From the NCBI RefSeq assembly GCF_002954405.1, contig NZ_MQWC01000005.1, positions 1 to 64,000 of the forward strand: a DNA stretch of 64,000 bases. The letters are read 5' to 3'. Made by a program: the position numbers and the translations under genes. Origin of the DNA: Salinibacter sp. 10B (lineage in GTDB: Bacteria > Bacteroidota > Rhodothermia > Rhodothermales > Salinibacteraceae). Shown one piece after another: positions 33,740 to 43,300 of the stretch. The notes below the pieces were generated by a model, which made no database searches, had not been told where the DNA came from, and saw only the letters and a list, made by a program, of their open reading frames with translations. How positions within the stretch are numbered: position 1 is the first letter of the stretch; each line of letters starts with the position of its first letter.

Positions 33740-35533
33740 ATGAGCGACCCCAACTCCATAATTCCGCCCGATCCAGAAGGTCTCTTTCCCACCCGAAAGA
33801 TCAGCCGTCCTGCCGTGCTCTTCACTGCCGGAGCCGCGCTTGCGCTCATATTTCTCGTTTTGCTTATGACCGTAGGGGAAGAAAGCGCCGAAGGCCCGGA
33901 GGCCGAGCTCAGCAGTCAGGCCACGCCGGAGAAAGTTGAAGCGGGCACCATCCCTGAGATTCTTCGGGACCTGGACGAGGAGGTAGATCGATTTGATGAC
34001 AACAACGTCGCGGCCCGGCATGCGAATGAGGACGGGTCGACCCCGGACAGCGTGGGCGAAAAGAGGCCGAGCGGCGAAGGGAGCGCCAATCAGGCTGAAT
34101 CGGGCAGCGGACACTCTACGAAAGAACGGCCTGCAGGTGGGCAGTCTTCAGGTGGCAACGTCACCGCCGAGAAGAAATCCAACGGTCAGCGCTCCAACAG
34201 TGGCCCATCCAACGGTGCTCCGCCAAGCGGTAACCCCTCCGGCGAGAGCGCCACTGGTGAGCCAAAGAGAGCCGAGGCGCTCCTGGAGCTTCTGCGGAAG
34301 CGCAGGGAAGCCTCCTCTGCAGGCGCTGCGTCGCAGGGCCAGTCCTCCGCCTTTGGGTCTTCGGCGCAAAGCGCCTCAAGCCCTGCGCCGGGGACCAGAG
34401 ACTACTACCGCCAGCAATTGGAACGGCGCGCACGAGAGCGGGCGCTGAGTAGAGGTGCTGACGGAAACTCCCAGCGCAGTGCGTTCAGAGGTGGTGGACG
34501 TCCGGGGCAGGATGATCCTGTCGAGAAGGCCTTTATGGCCGGGGCGACGGCCTCGCCCGTCGTGTCCGCAGGCGGGGGCTCCCCGGGAAGCTCCGCATCG
34601 ATTGGAGCTGAACCTGACCCGCAGGTCCAGCGGCTCCAGCAGATGCAAAAGATGGCTGAGGACCGGGGCGATAGGGAACTCGCGCAGATGATCGCGTGGA
34701 TGGCAGCAGATGCAGAGTCGGCTTCAAGTTCGTCAGCTGGAACCGCAACCCCAGTGAGATCCGCCCCAGGAAGTGTCGGAGGAGGTTCTTCCCCGCAGTC
34801 GAGAACCCATTCTACTCTGACCGGAGCGCTCCCTTCGGAGACCTGGCCGGGAGGACGGCAGCAGGTGGTTCGGATTCGCGCGCCGCTCACGCCGTTTGAG
34901 ATCAAGGAGGGGACCACGATCCCCGCCCAGCTAGAGACGGCCGTCAACACCGACGTGCCGGGCGGCGTCCGGGCTCGCATTACGCGGAACGTCTACGACT
35001 CCCGCACGCAGCAGCACCTCCTCATTCCTAAGGGATCAGTTGCTCTCGGATCGGTCGAGGGCGGGGCCGTCGTCGGCCAACGCCGGATCGCGATGGTTTG
35101 GGACCGGCTTCTTCTTCCCGATGGGCGAAGCATTGAGCTTGGCTCCCAGGAGACGAAAGACGGCATTGGCGCCGGCGGCGTGCGGGGCCGCGTCGACAAC
35201 CACGCGTTTCGCCGCTTCAGCGGTGCGCTCATGGTTTCTCTCGTAGGCGCGGGCGCTCGGATCGCGACGGCCGAGCCCCAGGCCGGTATCGTCGTGGCCC
35301 CCAGCGCGAAGACGATCATCGGTCAGGGCGCGGCCCAGCAGACCGCCGAGGTGGCCACCTCGATGCTGGAGCGCAACGTCAACATCCAGCCGACGATCAA
35401 GCTGGAGGAGGGGCACCCCTTCCACATCTACCTCCAAAACGACGTGGCCTTTGCCGGGCCCTACCGCCCGACCGACGGCTATATGGGATGGGAAGGCGGC
35501 TCCGGATTGGGCGATGGGACACGTCTCCCATGA
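33740..35533 (+). CDS. trbI: TrbI/VirB10 core complex protein
   Basis: A 597-residue envelope-spanning protein. Residues 23-45 are the inner membrane helix (AVLFTAGAALALIFLVLLMT), followed by about 330 residues rich in Ser, Gly, Pro and Gln that span the periplasm. The conserved TrbI domain (about 380-575) has FEIKEGTTIPAQLETAVNTD, IPKGSVALGSVEGG, MVWDRLLLPDG and the antenna region, ending with EGHPFHIYLQNDVAFAGPY. Longer than RP4 TrbI (463 residues) because of the linker. Its stop overlaps the traG start by ATGA. Confidence 0.93.
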   Translation: MSDPNSIIPPDPEGLFPTRKISRPAVLFTAGAALALIFLVLLMTVGEESAEGPEAELSSQATPEKVEAGTIPEILRDLDEEVDRFDDNNVAARHANEDGSTPDSVGEKRPSGEGSANQAESGSGHSTKERPAGGQSSGGNVTAEKKSNGQRSNSGPSNGAPPSGNPSGESATGEPKRAEALLELLRKRREASSAGAASQGQSSAFGSSAQSASSPAPGTRDYYRQQLERRARERALSRGADGNSQRSAFRGGGRPGQDDPVEKAFMAGATASPVVSAGGGSPGSSASIGAEPDPQVQRLQQMQKMAEDRGDRELAQMIAWMAADAESASSSSAGTATPVRSAPGSVGGGSSPQSRTHSTLTGALPSETWPGGRQQVVRIRAPLTPFEIKEGTTIPAQLETAVNTDVPGGVRARITRNVYDSRTQQHLLIPKGSVALGSVEGGAVVGQRRIAMVWDRLLLPDGRSIELGSQETKDGIGAGGVRGRVDNHAFRRFSGALMVSLVGAGARIATAEPQAGIVVAPSAKTIIGQGAAQQTAEVATSMLERNVNIQPTIKLEEGHPFHIYLQNDVAFAGPYRPTDGYMGWEGGSGLGDGTRLP

Positions 35534-37716
35534 GCCTTTCTCCTCCGACTGCAGCAGCTCTATTACGCTTCCCCATATCTCACTCTGATTTTGACAAAAT
35601 GCCTCGCTCCGTCCCTCGCCCGCCCCTTCCCTCAAAGGCTGCTCACCTGATCAGCCTCGTCGTGGCTGCCACATGTGGCCTGCACGCCGGGGTACAATAC
35701 ATGGCCTATATGACGGGCTTTCACCCGGTTCTTGGTGAGCCGGCCTTTGACCTGTCTGGGGTTGGAGAAGATGTTCTTCCGTGGCGCTTTGGCCTCTGGA
35801 TCCCTCTTGCTGCGGGCTTGCTGCTTGCGTCGGCCGCGAGCCTCCCGTGGGAAGAAGCCAGGCGCTTTGCGCCCGTAGCGCTCGCCGGCGCGATTTTGTC
35901 GTTTGAATTCTCTCTCGGGCCGATCTACGGTCTTCAGCACTACCTCAGCTGGATGCGGCTCTTTTTGGAGGAAGAGGCCCTTCGGCCCGTCGCCGAGCAG
36001 GCGATGGTCGTGACGACCGGGGGGCTTATCTCGGCGATCCTTCTTCTCCTGGGGGCCTTGAAAGGCTCCTTCCGCCTACGCGAGACGACGAGCCAGGGCT
36101 CTGCTCACTGGGGAGAGGAGCGTCCCCTCCAAAACAAAAAGGGCCTCATCCTGGGGAAAAGCAGGCGTCGCCTTCTGCGCTTCGATGGGGAGGGGCACCT
36201 CCTTACCCTCGCCCCCACCCGGAGCGGCAAGGGCACCGGGCCGGTCATCTCGAACCTGCTCGCCTATCCGGGGAGCGTCGTCGTCACCGATCCCAAGGGC
36301 GAGAACTACTGGGTTACCGCCACGCAGCGGCAGGCCATGGGACAGCGAGTGGTGGCCCTCGACCCGTTTGGCGTGGTGGGCGGCACGGGCGCCTACAACC
36401 CCCTCGACATCATCGACACCTCTTCGGAGCGCTGTATCGACTACGCCCGCATGCTGGCGGAGATGATCGTGGTTTCTCGCGGCTCGGCCGACTCCTCGAA
36501 CTCGAAGTTTTTCCAGACGGAGGCGCGGGCGATCGTCTCTGGACTGATCCTCTACGTGTCCCACGCCAAAAGCGGGCGCGATCGGCACCTGGGCACCGTG
36601 CGCGAGCTTCTCACCCTCGCGCCCGAGCTCTTCGAAGCCCTCCTGGAGGAGATGATGGTGACGAGCGGGTGCTTTGGGCTCATCTCCCGGACGGCCGCGC
36701 GCATCCTTCAGAAAGAAGACCGGGAGCGCTCCGGCGCGATCAGCACTGCGCAGAGCCACACCCACTTCCTCGACTCCCCGAGTGTGCGGCGCCGCCTTCG
36801 CTGGTCGACCTTCCAGATGGAGGACCTGAAGCGAGAGCGGCTTACCCTCTACATCATCGTCCCGATGGACCAGCTCGACGCCTACGCGGGCTTTGTGCGC
36901 CTGATTATTGCCTCCTGCTGGATGGGCATAATCCGCGAGACCAGGCGGCCGGAGGAGAACGTCCTCTTTCTGCTTGATGAGTTTGCGAACCTCGGGAAGA
37001 TGGAGATGATCGGGAGGGCGATTACGCTTTTGGCCGGCTACGCCGCCACGATCTGGATGATCGTGCAGAACCTCGGGCAACTGGAGGTGGAGTACGGGCG
37101 CGGCTGGAAGTCGCTTCTGGACGTGGCGGTCCTTCAGACCTTTGCGACCGGCGACCAGGAGACCGCCGAGTACGTGAGCAAGATGACCGGGGAGGCGACC
37201 GTCTTTACGGGGAGCCAGGCCGAGAGCCGCTCCCGTGGCAAGGGAGGGCGCGGTCGGCAGCGCTCCTTCAACATGAGCGAGCGCTCCCGCCGCCTCCTGA
37301 CGCCGGATGAGGTGCGGAGGCTTCCCGCGTCTTGTCAACTGATCTTCCTGAAGGGAGAGCCGCCCATACAAACCAGTCTCCTGCGATACTACGAGGAGAA
37401 AGGGCTCTCGGCCCTTGCCGATCCCAACCCTCTCTACGAAGGGACCGTTGAGGAGCAGCGCCGCAATGGGGAGCCCGAAGAACTAGCGCGCCCAGACGCT
37501 GATCCTCGCCCGGAGGAAAGTGAGATGCAAGGGGAGGAGGAACGGGCGGAAGAGGCCGCTGAAGGGCCAGGCCCGGAAGCCTCCTCCGAAGCCGGCAGTC
37601 AATTCCCGATGCCCGACGAAGAGCCCGTCGTAGACGATTACTTCCTGCCATTTGCACTTCGGAAGGAGGCCCCGTTGAGCGGATCCAGTTCGGAGGGGGA
37701 ATCGGAGTGCGAATAA
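35530..37716 (+). CDS. traG: TraG/VirD4 coupling protein
   Basis: A 728-residue type IV coupling ATPase. Several N-terminal membrane helices (to about residue 190) precede the motor: Walker A APTRSGKGTGPVISNLL (about residue 226), VVTDPKGENYWVTA and Walker B VLFLLDEFANLGKM (about residue 477), then an acidic C-terminal tail (Glu/Pro-rich, about 100 residues). It recruits the relaxosome or protein substrates to the channel. The start at 35530 overlaps trbI by 4 bp; in-frame ATG codons at 35488 and 35599 also exist. Its presence argues for a conjugative rather than an uptake system. Confidence 0.92.
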   Translation: MSLSPPTAAALLRFPISHSDFDKMPRSVPRPPLPSKAAHLISLVVAATCGLHAGVQYMAYMTGFHPVLGEPAFDLSGVGEDVLPWRFGLWIPLAAGLLLASAASLPWEEARRFAPVALAGAILSFEFSLGPIYGLQHYLSWMRLFLEEEALRPVAEQAMVVTTGGLISAILLLLGALKGSFRLRETTSQGSAHWGEERPLQNKKGLILGKSRRRLLRFDGEGHLLTLAPTRSGKGTGPVISNLLAYPGSVVVTDPKGENYWVTATQRQAMGQRVVALDPFGVVGGTGAYNPLDIIDTSSERCIDYARMLAEMIVVSRGSADSSNSKFFQTEARAIVSGLILYVSHAKSGRDRHLGTVRELLTLAPELFEALLEEMMVTSGCFGLISRTAARILQKEDRERSGAISTAQSHTHFLDSPSVRRRLRWSTFQMEDLKRERLTLYIIVPMDQLDAYAGFVRLIIASCWMGIIRETRRPEENVLFLLDEFANLGKMEMIGRAITLLAGYAATIWMIVQNLGQLEVEYGRGWKSLLDVAVLQTFATGDQETAEYVSKMTGEATVFTGSQAESRSRGKGGRGRQRSFNMSERSRRLLTPDEVRRLPASCQLIFLKGEPPIQTSLLRYYEEKGLSALADPNPLYEGTVEEQRRNGEPEELARPDADPRPEESEMQGEEERAEEAAEGPGPEASSEAGSQFPMPDEEPVVDDYFLPFALRKEAPLSGSSSEGESECE

Positions 37717-37770
37717 GACCCCTGCTCTGGGGGACTACAACCTACACCACCGATCCAACAGACGACGAAA

Positions 37771-38280
37771 ATGAAAAACAACACGCGGAAATCTACGATC
37801 CTCTTTTCACGACTCCCCTCGCGAGCACCTCGATTGCGACATGTTCTTCCGGTAGCAAGGGCAGTGGTTCTTGCACTTTATGTTGGCTTGGCAGTCGGAT
37901 GCGATTCGGTTGGGCCTACTGGGGGAGAAGAAGACAGAACCTTTGACATCGATCGGGTTCAGGTATCGTTTCAGCCGACGATGGTTTACGATCACCCGAG
38001 CTTCGAGATCACAATCGAGAACCTCCTGGATTGGGGGCTGGAAGAAGTGGTGATTGACATGTCTTATTGGGTAGATGATACGCAGATCGGGAATACACCG
38101 ATGCCCTTCACGGCTCAAATTCCCTCTAAACTGAAGGCACGGCAGCGATTCCTCGTTCACACCCTCAATCCCTCCCGGATTACGTCACACGAGGACTACC
38201 AGTGTTACCGATACGAGGTGCGCGCCGAGGACGAGAAGGGGAACTATGAGACCAAGAATTATGAGGGCACCTGCTCCTGA
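37771..38280 (+). CDS. T4SS-linked lipoprotein, unknown
   Basis: A 169-residue protein with a basic N-terminus, a hydrophobic helix and a lipobox near residue 44 (VGCDS), so an envelope lipoprotein. The mature domain looks like a small beta-sandwich (VSFQPTMVYDHPSFEITIEN) with two Cys pairs near the end (YQCYRYEV and EGTCS). Position suggests a role like the TrbH/TrbK lipoproteins of P-type systems, but there is no sequence pattern I can name. Confidence 0.6.
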   Translation: MKNNTRKSTILFSRLPSRAPRLRHVLPVARAVVLALYVGLAVGCDSVGPTGGEEDRTFDIDRVQVSFQPTMVYDHPSFEITIENLLDWGLEEVVIDMSYWVDDTQIGNTPMPFTAQIPSKLKARQRFLVHTLNPSRITSHEDYQCYRYEVRAEDEKGNYETKNYEGTCS

Positions 38281-38373
38281 TCAGTCTCAGCCGAGTACTA
38301 CGTTTCCCTTACGGCTCTGACGGTGAAAGCAGCACCTTGAAAGGGATCCATCACCCACCTGACGATCACGAAC

Positions 38374-39045
38374 ATGCCTTTCCAAAGAGAACCCACAAAA
38401 CGCGCTGCTGGGGATACCCGCAGCGAAATCAAGTCCCATCACATCGAGCGGCTTTTGAGCATTGATCCTGCGCGACTGGATCTCACAAAAAAGCGCAAGA
38501 CCTGTCGGAAGGACCTCCAACTTCCCCTCGGGCTTCTCGCCGGGGCCATTGCCGCCCTCGTGGGGGGTGGACTGGCAATCGGTGGGGTCGACATTGTGGC
38601 AGGGATCTTTGGGGAGCGGAGCTTCAATCACCTCCTGGTGCAATCGGTGCTGAACGGCGCTGCAGTTCTCATTTTGCTCTCCCCATTGGTGGGGTTCGGG
38701 CTCTCGACCGGGCCGGCCCGGAACGCCCTTTGTAGCCTTATCGATTGGCTTCTCGAAGAAGAGATCGGCCGGGCCCGAGCATACGTACAGAAGGTTGAAG
38801 AGGAGGAGGGGCTTCTCTGGCGATTCTTGGAGGAAGAAGCGGAAGTGTCCCTTGGGGATTCCCTTGGCGACGAGCGGTGGAGAGAGCTTTCCCGTCAGTC
38901 GAGAGAGGGGTGCCTTAATGAAATGGATGTCCAGGGCTACCGGCGTGCCGTTCTGTTTTTGCAATCTCGCTGGAGACAAGACAAGTCATTGAGCAAGAGC
39001 GAGCCCTGCGCGGAAAGGCAGCGCGAGGGGGAGGAGGAAGTATGA
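38374..39045 (+). CDS. small two-helix membrane protein, unknown
   Basis: A 223-residue protein with two membrane helices (LPLGLLAGAIAALVGGGLAI near residue 50 and VLNGAAVLILLSPLVGFGL near residue 88) and a charged cytoplasmic C-terminal half rich in Glu and Arg. No family recognised. It overlaps the LytM peptidase gene by ATGA, so the two are translated together. Confidence 0.6.
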   Translation: MPFQREPTKRAAGDTRSEIKSHHIERLLSIDPARLDLTKKRKTCRKDLQLPLGLLAGAIAALVGGGLAIGGVDIVAGIFGERSFNHLLVQSVLNGAAVLILLSPLVGFGLSTGPARNALCSLIDWLLEEEIGRARAYVQKVEEEEGLLWRFLEEEAEVSLGDSLGDERWRELSRQSREGCLNEMDVQGYRRAVLFLQSRWRQDKSLSKSEPCAERQREGEEEV

Positions 39046-39983
39046 GCTCACGCGCATTCCAAGCTCAGGCGGACCGCTCGTGTGGGAGGCAGGAGATTTA
39101 CCGCTGGCAAGAGAGGAGATTCTCTAAATGGATTATTCGTGGGGGAGTGATGGCGGTCACGGTTGTTGGGGTAGCACTTGTCGGTTCAGCTCTCTTTGGC
39201 CTTGAGGGTCAAGCGTCCACAGAAATGTTCTCAGGGAGGGGCTTGATCGGAGAACGTTCCGTACTAAAAGAGACCCCTCATTGGGGCGTCCCCTCGGCAG
39301 CAGAGAGCATTGACAGAGCGTTGAGCAGAGCCCAGGCGGAAGGCGTTTTCGAGAATAGGCTCCCCGAGAAGGTTCAGCCAGAAACCGGAGCACTTGGGTA
39401 CCTTCGTCTCCTGGAGCACCTACCCGCCCAGCCGCCGGCGATTGGCAAGGTCAGTTCCCCGTTTGGGACTCGGGCCGTGCCTCACAGGGAGCACCACTAC
39501 GCGGCTCAGGATTCCCTCCAGGGCGGGGGTCGTTTGGGCAGAGAGGAGTTCCATAGCGGAATTGACATCGCGGTCCCGCCGGAGACGCCCGTCCGAGCAC
39601 CGGGGCCGGGCATCGTTATAGCGACTGGCCGCAGCCCCAGGCTCGGGACCTACGTCCGCCTCCTCCATAAAGAAGTCCAGCTGGAAACCGTGCTGGCACA
39701 TCTCTTTCGGGTGGCTGGCGGCCTAGAGCGAGGACAGCCGGTCCGGCGCGGGGAGGTGGTCGGTTTTTCGGGAAACAGCGGGCGAAGCACCGGTCCGCAC
39801 TTGCACTTCGAGGTCCGCTCCCTTCCGGGTTTGGTACCAGTCGATCCGACTAAGGTATACGCCCTCTACTTTACCTGCCTCGACCACTTGTCGAGGTTCC
39901 CCATCGGGTCGATCCACGCCCGCCTTGAACCATATCGAATTTGGGTATCTGAGAGCGGAAAACGCCTCTACGTGAGCAGGTAG
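39042..39983 (+). CDS. M23 (LytM) peptidoglycan peptidase
   Basis: A 313-residue membrane-anchored peptidase. A hydrophobic helix at residues 32-50 is followed by a linker and a LytM domain (about 130-275) with a complete zinc site: H171 and D175 in FHSGIDIAVP, and H253-L-H255 in GPHLHFEV, plus the supporting His in LAHLFRV. Such enzymes cut peptide cross-links; at the end of a trb operon it would open the wall for the channel. It could instead serve release of the Tc toxin encoded next, at 40361. Both are inferences from position. Confidence 0.85.
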   Translation: MSSRAFQAQADRSCGRQEIYRWQERRFSKWIIRGGVMAVTVVGVALVGSALFGLEGQASTEMFSGRGLIGERSVLKETPHWGVPSAAESIDRALSRAQAEGVFENRLPEKVQPETGALGYLRLLEHLPAQPPAIGKVSSPFGTRAVPHREHHYAAQDSLQGGGRLGREEFHSGIDIAVPPETPVRAPGPGIVIATGRSPRLGTYVRLLHKEVQLETVLAHLFRVAGGLERGQPVRRGEVVGFSGNSGRSTGPHLHFEVRSLPGLVPVDPTKVYALYFTCLDHLSRFPIGSIHARLEPYRIWVSESGKRLYVSR

Positions 39984-40360
39984 TTGCGAAGAAAAGAATC
40001 CAGTGGAGGTTGATCGTTTTGTGAAGATATAGTTAATCAAATCCGCTTTAAGCAGGATGTATTTACTGGGACTTGATCTTTAGTTGCTCAAACCTTCTCG
40101 TTTAGTTTAACATTGGGTTAGGCATTTCTGGGCTAGTCCTGTTGAGGGATACACTCAACGTGATTGCTGACATTCAGTAATCCAGTCTAGTCACAGCTGT
40201 GGGGGGCTCAGTGCAAAATGCTCCGGTTTCGCGGGAAGCGGTCAACAAGGCATGGGGAGATGTCGATGGTTAAACCCGCGATCATCCTCTGGAAGCGTTG
40301 GTCCACTGGGGTCCGCTGCAATCACTTACGGTGATTTGTGAACCGGTCCCACGCAGCATC
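39984..40360. promoter_or_regulatory. intergenic region upstream of the Tc locus
   Basis: About 377 bp, more AT-rich than its surroundings, with no gene. A hairpin-capable repeat GTTGAG-GGATACA-CTCAAC lies at 40141-40159. It is the largest gap between 22175 and 58521, so the promoter of the toxin genes is probably here, but I cannot assign boxes with confidence. Confidence 0.45.
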
Positions 40361-43300
40361 ATGTCAGCTTCTACCAACTCCTGGAATCGGGCAGGTGATG
40401 CGTCTGAGGACCAGGAAGATACGTTGCCGTCAATTGGGGAAGAGCTCACCGTGAGTTCCTTCACGGGGAAAGCCAGCTTGGAAGTCCCCCTCCCGATTCC
40501 GCCGGGACGATCGAATTTCACGCCACACCTAAGCCTGCAATACGCCGGTGGGGCCGCCAACGGACTCTTCGGTCGAGGGTGGTCGTTGAATCTAGCACAC
40601 ATCTCTCGCAAGCAAGATGACCGGGTCCCCACCTACAGTAATGATCCAGATGAGTCTACGTTTGTCTCTTCTCGGTCAGGAGAGTTAGTGCCTGTTCGGA
40701 GCGGGGATGGGGCGGTGGAAAGCAGGGTAGAGGAAGGCGGGCGTTTCCACGTTGTTCGCTATCAACCCCGGGTCGAAGGTGCCTTTGAACGGATAGAACA
40801 GTGGAGAGAACGATCTACTGGAACCTCTCACTGGCGCGCGACGGATGCTAATGGAGTCACTCGCATATTCGGGCGATCGGAGGCGACGCGAATCCATCAC
40901 CCTGAGGATCCACAGCAGATCTTTCGATGGCTCCTTGAGCGCGTCTACGATCAAGAGGGGAATGTCCAGCAATACGAGTATGCTCGTGAGAACCATGCGG
41001 ACGTGCCGGAAGGGGCCCCAGCAGAGAGTCACCGCGATGAGGAGCGTCGCACCAATGCTCACCTAAAGCGGGTTCGTTACGCAAACACGTCGCCCTATCG
41101 TCCGGAGCAAGCAGGGTTTTCGGAGGGAAACCGCTGGATGTATCAAGTTGTGTTCGATTATGGCGGTCACGACGAGACTAATCCTGACCCAACGCCACAG
41201 GGGACGTGGAGGGCACGGCCTGATCCTTTTTCTCGATACAGGGCCGGTTTCGAAATGCGTACGTATCGGTTATGTCGGCGGGTGCTTGTATTTCAGCGTG
41301 ACAAACCCAATTCCAGCACCCCTACTCTGACCCGGTCTCTTGATCTTACGTATGGTCCTCGATCGGAAAACGATACGCTTAATACGGCTGAGGCACGACG
41401 AGGCGTACAACTGCAAGAGATAGGACTGACCGGCTACCGACCAAATGGATCTGGTGGGACCTGGACCAAACAGGTGCCTCCTCTTTCACTGACCTACACG
41501 AAGCCGCAAATAGACGCTGACGTCAAGGTCCTAGAGGGAGGAGAGCACTACCTTCCCAACAGCATTGACGGGACGCAGCACGCGCTGGCCGACTTACTGC
41601 AAGAGGGCCTCCGTGGTCTTCTCGCCCGGAACGCGAATCGGGACGCCTACGGACGGAGCCGGGGAGATGGCTCTTTTGACGAGCCCTCTCCGCTGGACCG
41701 CCCGAGTGCGACGGGGGGAGGCAGCCCGACCTACGCCGACATTGACGGCAACGGCAAGATGGAGGCGGTCACGCATCAAGGGGCTGCACCGGGAACGTAC
41801 GAACTTGATGGGGCGACGCAGTCGTGGGGAAAACATGAGCCTTTTGAGAATGCCCTGCGTGAGAGATGGGCGGACGGGGCCGTTGCACAGGGGGACCTTA
41901 CGGGCGACCAACTACCCGATGCGTACGTTTCTACGCCGGATGAAGTGGTCTGGTACGAGTCAGAAGGTCGAACCGGTCATCGTGCTGCCAGCCGAACGAG
42001 CCAGCCTCGTGGAGACCAAGAGTCTCCACCAATGGTGGGTTCGGAGCCCGGGGTTGGTCTCTATCAAGCGGACATGACCGGGGACGGCCTTACGGATGTC
42101 GTTCGCGTCCGAAACGGTCACGTTGCGTACTGGCCCAATCAAGGGTATGGTCGTTTTGGCCGTCGGGTGACCATGGGGAAGGCCCCGAGGGTCGCCTCTT
42201 CGGACCAGTTTGATCCCCGTAGGCTGCGGCTGGTGGACCTGACGGGGACAGGAACGGCGGATCTGCTCTATATTGGCGGAGACGGAGTCTGTTATTGGTA
42301 CAATGAGTCGGGCAACAGCTTCGGCTCGAAGCACTGCCTGGACGTCTTTCCACCGGTAAGTCGTTTGCACTCGCTGCAGGTGGTAGACCTCTTCGGAGAT
42401 GGGCTGCCGTGCCTGGTCTGGAGCTCGCCCCTGCCTGGGGACAGTGGGTCGTCGCTCCGCTACGTGCAACTCCAGACCGAGCCTCCCCATCAGCTCGAAC
42501 AGATGGAGAATGGGATGGGGAAAGACGTTCGGATCTCCTACGGTTCGTCGGTCGAACACTATCTCCGAGACCGTCGAGAGGGGCGGTCGTGGAACAGTGC
42601 CCTTCCGGTACAACAGACGGTCGTCGACAAAATCGAGCGGATCGATCACGTTGGGCAGACAAGAACCCACACGGAGTATCAGTATCACGACGGATACTTC
42701 GACGGTGTGGAACGAGAGTTTCGAGGATTCGGCTGCGTAGAAACGGTCGACACGGAGCAGGTCTCAGAGTATGCCGGTCTTGAAGCTGAGGACTACGTTG
42801 CTCCTTCCCGAGAAGTGACGTGGTTTCACCCAGGATTGCCCCCCGAAGAGCTGGGCCAAGAGGACGAGTGGCCCTACCGGGCGTATGACGGAGATCCACA
42901 GAGTGGGCGCAGCTTGACCTCCTGGATAGAAAACGAGGGGCAGCTTTCAGCCCGGACGCGCCGAGAGGCTTATCGGGCGCTTGGGGGAGAGGTGGTGCGA
43001 AAGGAGGTCTACGGCGAGGATGAGGACCCAGCCGCAGATCTTCCGTATCGGGTTCGGGAAAAGAGCGCTGGCGTTCGCGTCCTGCAGGATCGAGCCAATG
43101 ACTCCCACGCCGTTGTTCACCCTATTCCTTCAGAGACGCTAGACCGTCGATACGAGCGCACGAAAGATGACCCTCGAGTCAGACACCGATTGGTGCTACA
43201 GGTTGGGCCCTACGGCACCGAAGAGCGGGTGGCAACCGTCGCATATCCGAGGCGGACCCAGCATGCACAGCACGAAGAGCAGAAGCATCTTCACCTAACG

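Noticed and set aside
36076..37371. 431-codon frame opposite traG
   Set aside because: Same reason: it lies within the Walker-motif-bearing coupling protein gene.
38374..39983. Calling the membrane-LytM pair a phage-type lysis cassette
   Set aside because: The membrane protein has a large charged cytoplasmic half unlike a holin, and LytM peptidases are common in T4SS operons; kept only as a hypothesis.
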